Assembly: GCA_944393195.1 (NCBI GenBank)
Contig: CALXZG010000007.1
Coordinates: forward strand, 1 to 57,113
Reading direction: 5' to 3'
Origin: an uncultured Alphaproteobacteria bacterium
GTDB taxonomy: Bacteria; Pseudomonadota; Alphaproteobacteria; CAAHEQ01; UBA3637
Length of the DNA: 57,113 bases
Every line of letters starts with the position of its first letter. Within the stretch, counting starts at the first letter, position 1. A program made the position numbers and the translations under genes. Positions 35,288 to 45,400 of the stretch are shown here, piece by piece. Under the pieces are notes generated by a model. It was not told the origin of the DNA and did no database searches. It worked only from the letters and a program-made list of their open reading frames with translations.

Positions 35288-35569
35288 ATGCTGATTTGTA
35301 AAAATGTTATTGTTAACGGTCGCCGGACAAGTATGCGCCTTGATCGGGAAACATGGATTTCCTTGGCCGATATTTGCGCCCGTCGCCACCTGACCATTCA
35401 CGAACTATGCTCCAAGATAGACCGTATCCGCGGAAAATCCGGTCTGTCTTCTGCAACTCGCTTGTTCGTTCTCACCTATTTCCGCTCCGAATTGAATAAA
35501 TATGAAAAGCCCACCTTTACCGTTCCGCCGGAATATAATCCGAATACCGTTCTGGCCCAAGCATCCTGA
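35288..35569 (+). CDS. Ribbon-helix-helix protein (RHH_4 type)
   Basis: A 93-residue protein. The pattern VNGRRTSMRLDRETWISLADI, then LTIHELCSKID and SLxSATRLFVLTYFRSEL matches the RHH_4 family, small proteins common in alphaproteobacteria that are presumed DNA-binding regulators. It has a strong ribosome site and stands alone between divergent and downstream genes. The target is unknown. Confidence 0.85.
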   Translation: MLICKNVIVNGRRTSMRLDRETWISLADICARRHLTIHELCSKIDRIRGKSGLSSATRLFVLTYFRSELNKYEKPTFTVPPEYNPNTVLAQAS

Positions 35570-35607
35570 CTCTTCTTTCCCCCTTTTTACCCCTCTTTTT
35601 GCCTTTG

Positions 35608-35635
35608 AACGCCCCATCGGGCCTTTTATTTTTTC
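35608..35635 (+). terminator. Probable terminator of the RHH gene
   Basis: A short stem GCCC-CATC-GGGC followed by CTTTTATTTTTT. Confidence 0.4.
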
Positions 35636-35737
35636 CGGAAACACGTTTTATCTGCCCGTTTTGTTATTTTTTACTGGTCAAAAGCAACTTTTTTCGATAT
35701 AATACCACTAACTGTACGGTTAAAGAAAGGCTGTGAC

Positions 35738-36799
35738 ATGAAAAATATCAAAAGAACGGTACTGATCGGTGTATGTGTAGGTCTTATTTTCTTCGGTTGG
35801 ATACTCTATGCGTTCTACCACCAAAATTGGAACTTCCGCCTGTTCTCACTCAAAGATTGGACCTTTATCGGTCGCGAATTTGTCGCCGGCTGGACTATTT
35901 CATCGAAAAGTGATTGGATCTTTGTCCTGACTCTTTTGGCGGCCATTCCTGTTTTTATTTACCTCTGGCGCGTCTGTTGCCGTGTCCAATGGAAAAAAAC
36001 GGTCGCCACAACCTACCGCGGCTTGAAAAAGACGCTTTCTCAATCCGCCAAACCGGCAAAACCGAAAAAAATTAAAATTACCGCCAAACAATCTCATAAA
36101 AAAGTGCGTCCTAAACCGATGACATCCATCGGCCGACCGGCACCGAAAAACGTCGGACGTACCATGGATGCAACAACTGAGGCAACCGTTACACAGACGG
36201 ATACGATACCCGCCGCGACAATGCAACCGAACACGGAACACCCGGCCTTTATGGATGACGATATTGCCAATATTCCTCTGTCCGAAGTTCAACTTCCCGA
36301 ACGTATTCGACTGGCCGAAGATTTACCGGCCGTTCTGTCCGATGCAAATTATCAGGTTATCCGCGACATTACCTTTAACGACTTTACATTCTCCCTTGTC
36401 GGTATTGCCGCCGATACCATTACCCTATGCGCCATAGATGCCGAAAAAGGCGATTGGCTGGCGGATGAAGACTTCTTTAACGGCGAAGAGCCGCTCTGGT
36501 TTTCCGAAAGTGCACACCGGATTTCTCCGGTCTACCGTTTGTCCGCGGCGGTCAAAGCCTTTTCCGAAAAATTAACCGCCGGCGGTTTTTCACAAAAAGT
36601 CTGCCCCATTCTGATTGAAAAAGAAGGAACCATTATTAACGCCGAAGATATGACGGATACTTGGCAAAAGTTGGGAATTACCGTCTGTCGTACTGACTTG
36701 GGCGGTCCGGATGAACTGCCCGGTTTTGCCGATGCCGTTCCCAAAGCGACCGACAAAGGATCGGCCGTTCTGTTTGATGCCATTCATGACTTGTTTTAG
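35738..36799 (+). CDS. Membrane protein of the coupling-protein operon, unknown function
   Basis: A 353-residue protein with two N-terminal transmembrane helices (about 7-27 and 60-80). A strongly basic linker (about 85-130, many K) and an acidic-to-neutral disordered stretch lead to a folded cytoplasmic domain (about 190-353). I do not recognise the last domain; its alternating strands (FTFSLVGIAADTITLCAID, VCPILIEKEG) could fit a restriction-endonuclease-like or Rossmann-like fold. It starts the operon with the VirD4-type ATPase 11 bases downstream, so it probably assists substrate docking or coupling-protein assembly. Confidence 0.65.
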   Translation: MKNIKRTVLIGVCVGLIFFGWILYAFYHQNWNFRLFSLKDWTFIGREFVAGWTISSKSDWIFVLTLLAAIPVFIYLWRVCCRVQWKKTVATTYRGLKKTLSQSAKPAKPKKIKITAKQSHKKVRPKPMTSIGRPAPKNVGRTMDATTEATVTQTDTIPAATMQPNTEHPAFMDDDIANIPLSEVQLPERIRLAEDLPAVLSDANYQVIRDITFNDFTFSLVGIAADTITLCAIDAEKGDWLADEDFFNGEEPLWFSESAHRISPVYRLSAAVKAFSEKLTAGGFSQKVCPILIEKEGTIINAEDMTDTWQKLGITVCRTDLGGPDELPGFADAVPKATDKGSAVLFDAIHDLF

Positions 36800-36810
36800 G
36801 GGAAAGCAAA

Positions 36811-38997
36811 ATGTTTAAAAGAGATGATGCATACGAAGAACAAGGTAAATTTATTGCATGGATTTTGTGGAGTGTTGTCTACTCCATTCTGTTGTTGTGG
36901 CTTTTATTGCTGGCGCTGTTGCCGGCAACAACATGGTTGCGCGACGGAAGCTTCGGCATGGTCCAACTGAGCACAACGTTGCAGTTTTGGAAACAAACCT
37001 TTAACATTTTTCAACCGCTGCCGATGATATCCGCTATCGGGAATTGGTGGACGGCTTGGCGTTTGGCGCGCCCCGACGCGTACGCTATGTACCTGCCGTT
37101 TTTGGCCTTTTTAACTCCGTTCGTTTTCTTCATCCTGCGGCTGGTTTTGAATCCGTATAAATATATGCCCAACGTCTTCGGCGGCGGTCGCTTGGCCGAA
37201 TATGCCGATATCAAAAAAATGAAGTTGTTCGATGGGTTCGTCATTGTTCTCGGCCGTTTTAAAGGCAAACTCCTTAAAATGCCCGAAACGCTGTCCGCCC
37301 TTGTGGTCGCCCCGCCGGGTACCGGTAAAACCGTCGGTGTCGTTATTCCGACCATTCTCGAATCTCCGGGGCTCAGCCTGATTATCAACGACCCGAAACC
37401 GGAATTGTGCTATAATACCTCCGGCTATCGTGCCACCCAAGGCCCCGTTTTTGTCATCAACTGGGGTGCCGAAGACGAACCCGATAAAGGTATCTATTAC
37501 CCCAGCTGGAACCCGCTTTCTCCCTCCTGCCTGCCGCCACTCGGTCCGGGTCGCGATATGTATATCGACTCCATGGTCGCCGTTTTGGTTGAAGAACCCA
37601 AAGGCGGCGCGGATCCGCACTGGTCTAAAACCGGCCGTAACGCAATGTCCGGCTTTCTTCATTTTATTTGCAGTAAATGCGAACGCGCGCGCGCCAATGA
37701 TTACTTTACGGCTAAACTGGCCGAAGGTGCTTTCGATAAAGACGATGCCGAAGTTCTCGAAACCTATTACCTTGACATGACGGACCCGAGCGCTCGTATT
37801 GCGTTGGAAGCGCTCAAAGAAGGTACCCTGACACGCGATAACTATGCGCCGGTCGGCACATGGGAAGGTCTCCCCGAAAGCTGGATCGGCTCGGAACCGT
37901 GTATTGCCATGATTTTTGACTGGTGGACGGACACCCAAATGCGCATCAACGCCGAATTGAAACGGCGCGCGGATGAAGGCGATCAAGCTGCCGCGTTCGC
38001 CGATGCCGGAGCCGATGCGTTGAAATTAGCCATTGCGGAAAGTGAACGCTTCGGTTATTCCCGTCGGGCAACCGTCGAACTCAGTCAGCTGGCCGGTACA
38101 CCGGATAAAGAACGCGGCTCTATTTTATCCACCGCTTTCTCCGGAATTAACATCTTTAAAAACTCGGCCGTCCGTTCCCGCACGAAGTTTAGCGATCTGA
38201 CTTTCCGCGATCTGCGCGGGATGGTTGATCCTATTTCGGGCGAAATGAAACCGATTTCCGTCTACCTCTCTGTGAATCAGGTGGACGCCCGTACCTTGAA
38301 CGTCATTACCGGTGTGTTTGTTGAATTGATGAGTTCTTTCCTTATTTCCAATCCGCCGAACTTTGTCGGCAGCGACGGGATTAAATCCGGTCCTTACCCT
38401 GTTTTGTTCGTGCTGGACGAATTCCCGCAAATGCCGAAATTGGCCGCTGTTAAAGACGGTCCGGCCGTCGGTCGCGGGCAAAAAGTTTCCTATCTGTTGA
38501 TTGGTCAGGACTTGGGGCAGATTTCCGGGCAGTACGGTAAAGATGACCTCGAAACCATTATTACGACCACCGCTGCCAAAGTTATTCTGGCACAAAACAA
38601 CGAACAAACGGCGGAACGGTTCTCCAAAATGATCGGCTCCAAAACCATTGAAGTCGCTTCTTCCTCCCGAACCGAAGGCGTTTCCGCCCAAACAAACCCG
38701 TTTGCCGCCAACGTATCGCGTAGCTTACAAAGCTCCAACGTCGTCGGTGTGTCCAGTATGATGAGCCTTGACATGCTTAAACAATACGTTTTGTTCCAAG
38801 GCTTCCTGAACCGTCCGATTCTGGCGGATGCACCGCGGTGGTATATGGATAAAGGCATGCGGAAAAAATGCGCCATGCCGGCTTCTCCGTTCGTTCCGTA
38901 TTGGATTGTGGCACAACGGGAAGAAACCGATCTGAACGCGCTCAAAGCCCTCATGCAAACCGATATTCTGGACATTGAAGAAGATAAGAAAGGATAA
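36811..38997 (+). CDS. virD4: VirD4/TraG-type type IV secretion coupling ATPase
   Basis: A 728-residue coupling protein that recruits substrates to a type IV secretion channel. The N terminus has two to three transmembrane helices (about 18-45, 68-90, 95-113). Walker A APPGTGKTV is at about 167-175, followed by DPKPEL; Walker B LFVLDEFPQMP is near 531-541. The region R-G-Q-K-V-S-Y-L-L-I-G-Q-D and a downstream Q-N-N-E-Q-T segment are typical of TraG/VirD4. A helical insert (about 280-440) forms the all-alpha domain. It is followed after 3 bases by the HNH-like gene, a placement often used by cargo genes. Confidence 0.92.
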   Translation: MFKRDDAYEEQGKFIAWILWSVVYSILLLWLLLLALLPATTWLRDGSFGMVQLSTTLQFWKQTFNIFQPLPMISAIGNWWTAWRLARPDAYAMYLPFLAFLTPFVFFILRLVLNPYKYMPNVFGGGRLAEYADIKKMKLFDGFVIVLGRFKGKLLKMPETLSALVVAPPGTGKTVGVVIPTILESPGLSLIINDPKPELCYNTSGYRATQGPVFVINWGAEDEPDKGIYYPSWNPLSPSCLPPLGPGRDMYIDSMVAVLVEEPKGGADPHWSKTGRNAMSGFLHFICSKCERARANDYFTAKLAEGAFDKDDAEVLETYYLDMTDPSARIALEALKEGTLTRDNYAPVGTWEGLPESWIGSEPCIAMIFDWWTDTQMRINAELKRRADEGDQAAAFADAGADALKLAIAESERFGYSRRATVELSQLAGTPDKERGSILSTAFSGINIFKNSAVRSRTKFSDLTFRDLRGMVDPISGEMKPISVYLSVNQVDARTLNVITGVFVELMSSFLISNPPNFVGSDGIKSGPYPVLFVLDEFPQMPKLAAVKDGPAVGRGQKVSYLLIGQDLGQISGQYGKDDLETIITTTAAKVILAQNNEQTAERFSKMIGSKTIEVASSSRTEGVSAQTNPFAANVSRSLQSSNVVGVSSMMSLDMLKQYVLFQGFLNRPILADAPRWYMDKGMRKKCAMPASPFVPYWIVAQREETDLNALKALMQTDILDIEEDKKG

Positions 38998-39000
38998 CCC

Positions 39001-39672
39001 ATGACGGACAAGACGGAAAAAACAACGGAAACCACATTGGCCGGGACCGACGTTTTTTCGGATTGGGACCGCTTGTTGGATACCCCGCCGGACGATTTTA
39101 ACCCCGACGATTTTTTTGTCGCGGAACAAGGTCAGGATTACTGGGAATCCCTGTTTCAGGAAATGAATTTTCCGGGGATGGACTTAATGGCCGTCCCCTA
39201 TCTTCCGCAGGCCGGGATGAACACCCCCGACCGCCATAAAATCTTTACCCGTCTGTCGCGTGATTTTGTCCGCTTTCTCTCTTATCACTTTGCCAACAAC
39301 CTGCGCTCGGCCGGTGTGACGGAAGAAGGCCTCTTTTATATGAAACGCGGTCAAATTCCGGAACGCTTTTCCGTCCACCTGAAATATCCGCTGGATTACG
39401 GTGGACGACTGGATTTTGATAACCTCGTTTTTATCCAAAACGATCCGTTTCACGAATTGATTCACCTTTATATTAACCGCCAAATCATCGGCCCCGAAGG
39501 CTTATTGACACCGGCACAACTCTATGTTCCCACCCCGCCGGGTAAAATTTATGTCCCCACCGATTTATTCTCCGGCTCCGGTGGTAAAAATAAACAAGAC
39601 CGCAGCGTTGTCGCCGGTTATTCCGAAGAAGCCCTGCGCACCATCGCACAAAAAGCCATGCCCGGGAGATAA
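39001..39672 (+). CDS. HNH-nuclease-like protein, candidate type IV secretion effector
   Basis: A 223-residue protein. Residues about 110-160 read as an HNH/LHH-type toxin core: GLFYMKRGQIPERF, then VHLKYPLDYGG, FDNLVFIQNDPFHELIH. This is the pattern V-H-H-K-x-P-L-D-x-G-G ... F-x-N-L-V-x-I-x-N-x-P-x-H found in polymorphic nuclease toxins; the tail P-P-G-K-I-Y-V-P also fits. The second histidine of the usual HH pair is leucine here, so activity is uncertain. The first 50 residues are acidic and disordered. It is encoded between virD4 and a SUKH-like gene, which suggests an effector/immunity pair. No secretion signal can be proven by eye. Confidence 0.6.
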   Translation: MTDKTEKTTETTLAGTDVFSDWDRLLDTPPDDFNPDDFFVAEQGQDYWESLFQEMNFPGMDLMAVPYLPQAGMNTPDRHKIFTRLSRDFVRFLSYHFANNLRSAGVTEEGLFYMKRGQIPERFSVHLKYPLDYGGRLDFDNLVFIQNDPFHELIHLYINRQIIGPEGLLTPAQLYVPTPPGKIYVPTDLFSGSGGKNKQDRSVVAGYSEEALRTIAQKAMPGR

Positions 39673-39677
39673 ACACC

Positions 39678-40160
39678 ATGCCGACACAAAACCAAATTCT
39701 GAAATTGCTGTACGAAAACTATGCCGTTGTTTTTCCGCCGATGGACGCGAAACAGGTTTTACAAGCCTCCGTTGTCTTGGCCAAAGCCGGTGTTCCGCCG
39801 ATTCCGACCGACTACGTCTCTTTCCTCGGCGCGACAAACGGCTTATCTTGGAACGGGATTGTTCTCTATGCCTTACATCGAATTGAACGTGAAAAAGGCC
39901 TTTACTACCACCCCGGTATTATGGAAACCTATTCCCGCACCACACATAATCCGCTGATGCGCAAAAAACTGTGTCTGGGCTATGCCCCCGAAAGCTTACT
40001 GATTTATGATGCCGCCGACAAAACGTTTCAAGCGCGTGATCGTTATACATTCGAACCCATTTTTACCGCACCGCACTTTGTCGATTTGCTGATATGGTTG
40101 GCCCAACCGCTACTGGCGGATAAAGCCGATACTACCTTGGCCGACCCTGCCGCCGATTAA
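39678..40160 (+). CDS. SUKH (SMI1/KNR4)-like protein, candidate immunity protein
   Basis: A 160-residue protein with the SMI1/KNR4 pattern: an early P-x-x-Y-V-S-F-L-G-A-T-N-G-L-S-W-N-G segment, then an aromatic strand (IVLYAL), L-C-L-G-Y-A-P and S-L-L-I-Y-D-A, and a C-terminal helix (FVDLLIWLAQPLL). SUKH proteins commonly neutralise nuclease toxins encoded next door. It follows the HNH-like gene by 5 bases. The stop overlaps the convergent flippase-like gene by 29 bases. Confidence 0.7.
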   Translation: MPTQNQILKLLYENYAVVFPPMDAKQVLQASVVLAKAGVPPIPTDYVSFLGATNGLSWNGIVLYALHRIEREKGLYYHPGIMETYSRTTHNPLMRKKLCLGYAPESLLIYDAADKTFQARDRYTFEPIFTAPHFVDLLIWLAQPLLADKADTTLADPAAD

Positions 40161-41067
40161 GTCCGCGCATCCCCAAATAAGCCGATGCCAAAATAAACGG
40201 CAGGAAAAAATAGAGCGCCCGAAACACGGCCAAGCTGGCTAAAATAGCCCCTTTTTGATCCGTCGTATGCGGAAATAACAACAAGAATAATCCTTCAAAT
40301 ACCCCGATACCTCCCGGTACTTGGGATGTCAACCCGATTGTCTGCGCAATAATAAAAACCACAAATGATAAAATCAGGGAGGCTCCCGCTCCCACATGAT
40401 ACCGCAACAAAACATAAAAACATAAAAAGACAAGGATGTTATCCAACACCCCCAACCCGAACTGCCCGATCGTCATCCGCGGCGACGGTGCCCGAATAAC
40501 TTGTCCGCCGATTGAAACAGACCGCTTCGGCCGAATAATGAATACCCAATACGCCGCAATACCGACAACCACGGCAACCGCCGATCCGTATAACCATCCG
40601 ACATGCGGATATTGCCCTAACACCGCCTCAAACGGGGCCAAACTAACCGCGATGACATACGCCAACGCCATTCCCATTAAAATCGTCAACGATTCAAAAG
40701 CAATCAACGTCACCACCTGCGCCTTTGTCAAACCGGCCGGCACATAAAATAAATATCGAATGGAACCACCCGCCAAATACGCATGCCCGGCCGTATTACT
40801 GACCGCAAAGCCGATTCCCGCCGCCTCAACCACCGTTCGCCGCGGAACAGATCGCCCGATATACGCCAAAGCCAACCCGTCATACCCGATCAAAGCACCA
40901 TAATCCGCCACCATAAAAACCAAAGCCAATCCAATGACCCAAGCCGGCGTTTCTAAAATCAACCGTCCCAAATAATCGGCCCCGACATGGTGAACCTCTT
41001 TGGCAATTAACCAAACCGCGATTCCGAAAAATGCCAATCCGATCCACTGCACAATCTTGTCCAACAT
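40132..41067 (-). CDS. Lysylphosphatidylglycerol synthase TM-domain-like (flippase-like) membrane protein
   Basis: A 311-residue protein with about eight transmembrane helices. The family marker is visible near residues 250-265: SQVPGGIGVFEGLFL, the P-G-G-x-G-x-x-E motif of the MprF/UPF0104 flippase-like domain. No synthase domain is attached. Likely roles are moving a lipid or lipid-linked precursor across the inner membrane; the substrate is unknown. It begins 15 bases after the porin gene stop on the same strand. Confidence 0.85.
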   Translation of the reverse strand: MLDKIVQWIGLAFFGIAVWLIAKEVHHVGADYLGRLILETPAWVIGLALVFMVADYGALIGYDGLALAYIGRSVPRRTVVEAAGIGFAVSNTAGHAYLAGGSIRYLFYVPAGLTKAQVVTLIAFESLTILMGMALAYVIAVSLAPFEAVLGQYPHVGWLYGSAVAVVVGIAAYWVFIIRPKRSVSIGGQVIRAPSPRMTIGQFGLGVLDNILVFLCFYVLLRYHVGAGASLILSFVVFIIAQTIGLTSQVPGGIGVFEGLFLLLFPHTTDQKGAILASLAVFRALYFFLPFILASAYLGMRGLNRRQGRPR

Positions 41068-41082
41068 GCCGCAACCTCACGC

Positions 41083-42330
41083 CTAAAACATGAACGTCGC
41101 CCGAAGGGAAGCCACCGTCGCCGTCCGTTGATCCGGATCTGCGCCCGGATTGATATACACTTGTATATCCGGTGTTAACGTCATAAAATTCGATATCCCG
41201 AAAGCCCAATACGCTTCCGCCACACTTTCCACCGACCGCGTTCCGCTGCCGTTCGCCGTTTGACTCAATTTATTCACCGCGCCTGCAATTCCGATCTGAT
41301 CCAACGCATTCCGCCGGAACGGATTGTTGCATACAACACCTGCGACATACGATTGCTTAATGCTTTCCAATTGGGAAGTCCCTCCGCTGATCCGCGCGAA
41401 AACCGCCCATGTATCCCCCAAAGCCTGCTGTAAATTCACACTCCACCCCGTACTGTTATCCGGCTGAGCCGACACACTCGGCTGATGATATAATAACAGG
41501 CTGTAACTTCCTTCCCCCAGTCCTGCAATTTCCGGACTGTACGTTGCGCTGACAAAACTGGTAAAACGCCCTTTGCCGAATTTGTGTAAACTGATTGTCT
41601 CCCCTGACACATTGTTCGCATCCTGAAACCCGGCCGTAAAACTCCATGTGTCATTCGGTGCCCACGTCGCATACCCGCCTAAACTCGCCGTCGGATAAGC
41701 CGAAGACGCATTTTGGGATAACGCTTCATTCACAAAGTTAATCTGTTGATTCGCATCATATGATCCCCCGTCAAAATTATACATCGGAAATTGCCCTAAC
41801 GTGACGGATAGCCCACTCAACCGCCCCGCCAATTGATGCGTATAACTTAATTGATCAAAGTTGTTCAGATTACTTGTATAATCATTAATACCGCTGATAA
41901 CACCGATTCGGTTCCCTAAATCCGTTGCAGACATTCCCCAATATCGCACCGCGGTATAGGCGGCCTGAATCGACCCGCTCCCCCATACATCCGATTGAAA
42001 GATATCCCAATTCGCCGTTCCGTAGTACTGCGTTTGCCATGGTGTTCCTTTTCCGTTCGGCGCACCCCGCTGCCCTAAAAAAGAAATATCCAACGAATAT
42101 GTTAATCCCTTGTCCGCCAACTTTTTCTTAAAATCGGCATACGCCTCTTCCATCGTATCGGCCTTAGCCAATAACCCTAATCGCCGACTGTTTTCCCGCC
42201 GATCCGCACCGCGCCGATGGGATCCGACAACCTCATCCCCCGATGCGATATCCGTCGCCGCCCACGCATGGACCGTATTGACACACAACATCCCAAAGAT
42301 AACTAAAATTCCAATAGATCCGACTTTCAT
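41083..42330 (-). CDS. OprB-type (carbohydrate-selective) outer-membrane porin
   Basis: A 415-residue protein. The start MKVGSIGILVIF gives a signal peptide ending VHAWA and has GGGGGACAGGT upstream; longer frames were set aside. The mature protein shows alternating beta strands, aromatic girdles and a terminal phenylalanine (LRATFMF), all outer-membrane features. The segments DIFQSDVWGSG and AEAYWAFGISNFMTLTPDIQVYINPG match OprB-family porins. It imports sugars or other small solutes; the specificity is unknown. Its signature is distinct from OmpC-type porins. Confidence 0.85.
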   Translation of the reverse strand: MKVGSIGILVIFGMLCVNTVHAWAATDIASGDEVVGSHRRGADRRENSRRLGLLAKADTMEEAYADFKKKLADKGLTYSLDISFLGQRGAPNGKGTPWQTQYYGTANWDIFQSDVWGSGSIQAAYTAVRYWGMSATDLGNRIGVISGINDYTSNLNNFDQLSYTHQLAGRLSGLSVTLGQFPMYNFDGGSYDANQQINFVNEALSQNASSAYPTASLGGYATWAPNDTWSFTAGFQDANNVSGETISLHKFGKGRFTSFVSATYSPEIAGLGEGSYSLLLYHQPSVSAQPDNSTGWSVNLQQALGDTWAVFARISGGTSQLESIKQSYVAGVVCNNPFRRNALDQIGIAGAVNKLSQTANGSGTRSVESVAEAYWAFGISNFMTLTPDIQVYINPGADPDQRTATVASLRATFMF

Positions 42331-42423
42331 ACCTGTCCCCCGAATAAAAAAATCCATACCTTCCATATAGGCATGACCCGATATGAAAAAAAGATGATTT
42401 TTCCCCGACTTTCGTCCGGTGAT

Positions 42424-45400
42424 CTAAAAGAAATGACCGAATATCCCCGGTGCAATGGAACTCAACGGATTAAAAGAAATCTGCGGCTGAGCGGGTGTTC
42501 CCTTCATTTCATACTTAACCCCGACCAATCCGCCACCGGCTCCGTCTTTAAACAAAGCCCCGATTAACGGAATCCGCCCCGGTAAACTGTTGATGGCATA
42601 GGCCGGAATAACCGACCCGACCACATCCAATTCATTTGGCCGAATCCGCCCCTTAAACGTTACCCCCAACGTCGTTCCGTACGCATACCCGTCCTTTAAA
42701 TACAACGTTTGATAGGGTGTCACTTCAAACGGTATCTCGGCTTTTTGAAAGCTCAGGTTTTGCCCCCGAATCGCATCCACAATTCCCAAAATCGTCACCG
42801 CTTGAACCAAAAATCCCGGATCCGCCAACGCAAAGTCACGAACCGCAATCACACCTTTGACCCCACCGGATGAGGGCTGCTCTCCCGTCAACGTCACTGT
42901 CCCGCCGATAATTCGATCGGATATCCCCAAATGCGCCAACAAAGCCCCAAAGTCACTGACAGATGCCGTCACTTCTTTCGTATCCGGGCGGAACATCAAC
43001 CGAACATCTCCGCCGGCCTGTAAAGACATATCCAGATTTTGCCAAAAATACCCCTGCCGTTTTCCCGTAATTCGAACCTGTTGCAACGGTTTGCCGAGGA
43101 CAACCGACACCGTGCCCATACGAATGTCCAAATCCACACTCGGCGGCGGAGCCTGTACATTCGGAATGCTTGTTTTTCCATCCCGTTCATGGCTTTCATC
43201 CTCCGCAACGGCTTCATTCTCTTTCCGAGGTCGCTCTGTCCAGGCACTCACATCCCATGCATCGCCAACCAATCGCACGATTACGTTGTTTCCACCCCCG
43301 AATTCAAGCCGACCGCTGAAAGAACTCCCCGGTGCCGATACCTTTTCCAAATTAATCACGATGCCTTGCTCTTTTTCAACCTGTCCGACAACCTGAACCG
43401 TCTCCTGACGTGCCGCATCCGCATACCCGTCCAAAGCAAATTGAACTGCCACCTGACCGGAATCCGGTTGATATACGGCCTCCCCCGTCACAATCATCGG
43501 TACCCCCGCCGCTTTCATTACCGAAATCGGATACAAAAAGGCTTCCGCCCCCATTAAATCCAACGAAGCCTTTCCGCGCACCGCTCCATTAACCGCAACC
43601 TGAATATCCACATCGGCCCCGATTGCGCCGGAAATCCAATCGCCCGCATCTGACCAAAGCACCGCCACCTGCTCATCCGTTGCGATTCCCTTAATCCGAT
43701 AACGCGACCGACTTTCTTCTGCCGACGGCGTAAAGTTCTCATCCCAAACCAATTCCACCGGAATACCGGCCAATAACCCGTTCCCAGAAACACGCAACCC
43801 CTGATTATCAACCCGTAAATCTAACCCTGCCTGCGTCACGGTCGCTTGCGATAAAGGCGTTTCAAAAATACCGTCCGCGATTTTGGCCTCTACCTGAACC
43901 TGAACCTGCTTCGGTTCCAAATCTTCAATCAATGGGAAAGTTAAATCAACATCGACATCGGCCGTTCCCCCCGTCTGATCCGGCCGAATGCCGAACATTT
44001 GCGGAAATTCCAAAGGCTTTTCGGCAATTAACCGCATAGCCTCATCCACCGGTCCCGTTGCCGTTAAAACAATATGCGCCTCCGATACCGGATCCAATAA
44101 CCGCCGCAAATCCACATCCGCCTTTTTCAACCGTAAATCCCCAACCGTTCCGGTATCCGCCAAAATCCGCACCCGATCCGGATAGAGTAAAACCTGCCCG
44201 GCCACGCCTTCAACCGGTGTCATTTCGGGCAGATATCGAACCTGTACCCCGCGAACCGCCATATCCCCGAATAAATCAACTAACTCTCCACCCGTAAAAT
44301 AAAGCGTAAACATCGCTTTATCGGCCGTTCCGCCGCGCAGATTTTTCTTCACCCAGGCATGTGCATCCGGCCCCAAAGCCGACGGCCATACCGATGGAAC
44401 CATGTCCATCTGAACCCCGCGGACATCCGCTTTTAAAACCGTTTTAACCGCGGCCACGTCTCCGGTCTTGAAAAATTGTCCCAAGCCTTCAACCGTCACA
44501 TTCAAATCCGCTGTCGGCCCCTCCGCCAATATCGCCTCCGACTGCGCAATTTTTATTCGCTCAAAGTCTTCCCCGATAGCCCCACGAATCACGGCCTGCT
44601 TGACATGATACTCGTTCGTCAATGGCGCCGGCAGATTAAGCGTCCCGCTCCCCGCCGTTTTAAGTTGAAAAGCCCCACCCTCAAAATATTGATTCCAAAC
44701 ATCTGCCGAATGCCGAAAATCAAAAGATCCGCTGACTTGCCCGTCAACCACTAAATCCGCTTCGGCCAAAAACGGTAAAGCCCGTCCGATTCGATTCAGA
44801 CTGACATCCTCAAAAGCAACCTTAAAATCCATCTTGCGACTTAACCGGTTTAACCGTGCCTGAGCCGTCACCTGCATCAAATCTTTTTCCACCAAGACCG
44901 CCGCTTCCGCCGACAAAACATGATTAAAACCGAATTCACGCGATAACCGCACATTGACAACCGGCAAACTCAACTGTTCCCCTTTTTGCCGATCATCAAT
45001 TACCACCTTTGCCTCTTCCAAAGATAATTCATTAAACGATAATAAATACCGAATAACCGCATCCACCGCTTGCAACGTTTCCGCCGCCGACCGTTGCTGA
45101 ACCGCTTCCGGTACCGGTGCATTCGCTTCACTCTGCACATATAACCGACCATTGGGATCAATAATCATCTGTAACAACGGGTTTTTAACCGTTAACACAC
45201 TCGGCACATAATCCAACGTGATAATATCCCATAACCCATAGGACATTTCCACTTCCGGCAACCGCGTCACCACCGTTTCATCCGACCGTGTAATCACCAA
45301 ATTGCGAATACTGACCGAAACAAGCCCGCCACCATCACCACCGGCCCCCAATAACACCGATTCCGCCTGAACCCGTAACCCTGCCTCTGCCGGAATCAAC

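Noticed and set aside
39442-39480. HELIH in the 223-residue protein read as an HExxH metalloprotease motif
   Set aside because: The surrounding pattern (V-H-L-K-x-P-L-D-x-G-G, F-D-N-L-V-F-I, N-D-P-F-H) fits the last histidines of an HNH/LHH nuclease much better, and no third zinc ligand region of a protease is visible.
35738-39672. DotM-DotL-DotN-like set of a type IVB system
   Set aside because: The sizes are roughly similar, but the coupling protein looks like TraG/VirD4, the flanking virB genes are of the VirB type, and the 223-residue protein lacks the DotN cysteines.
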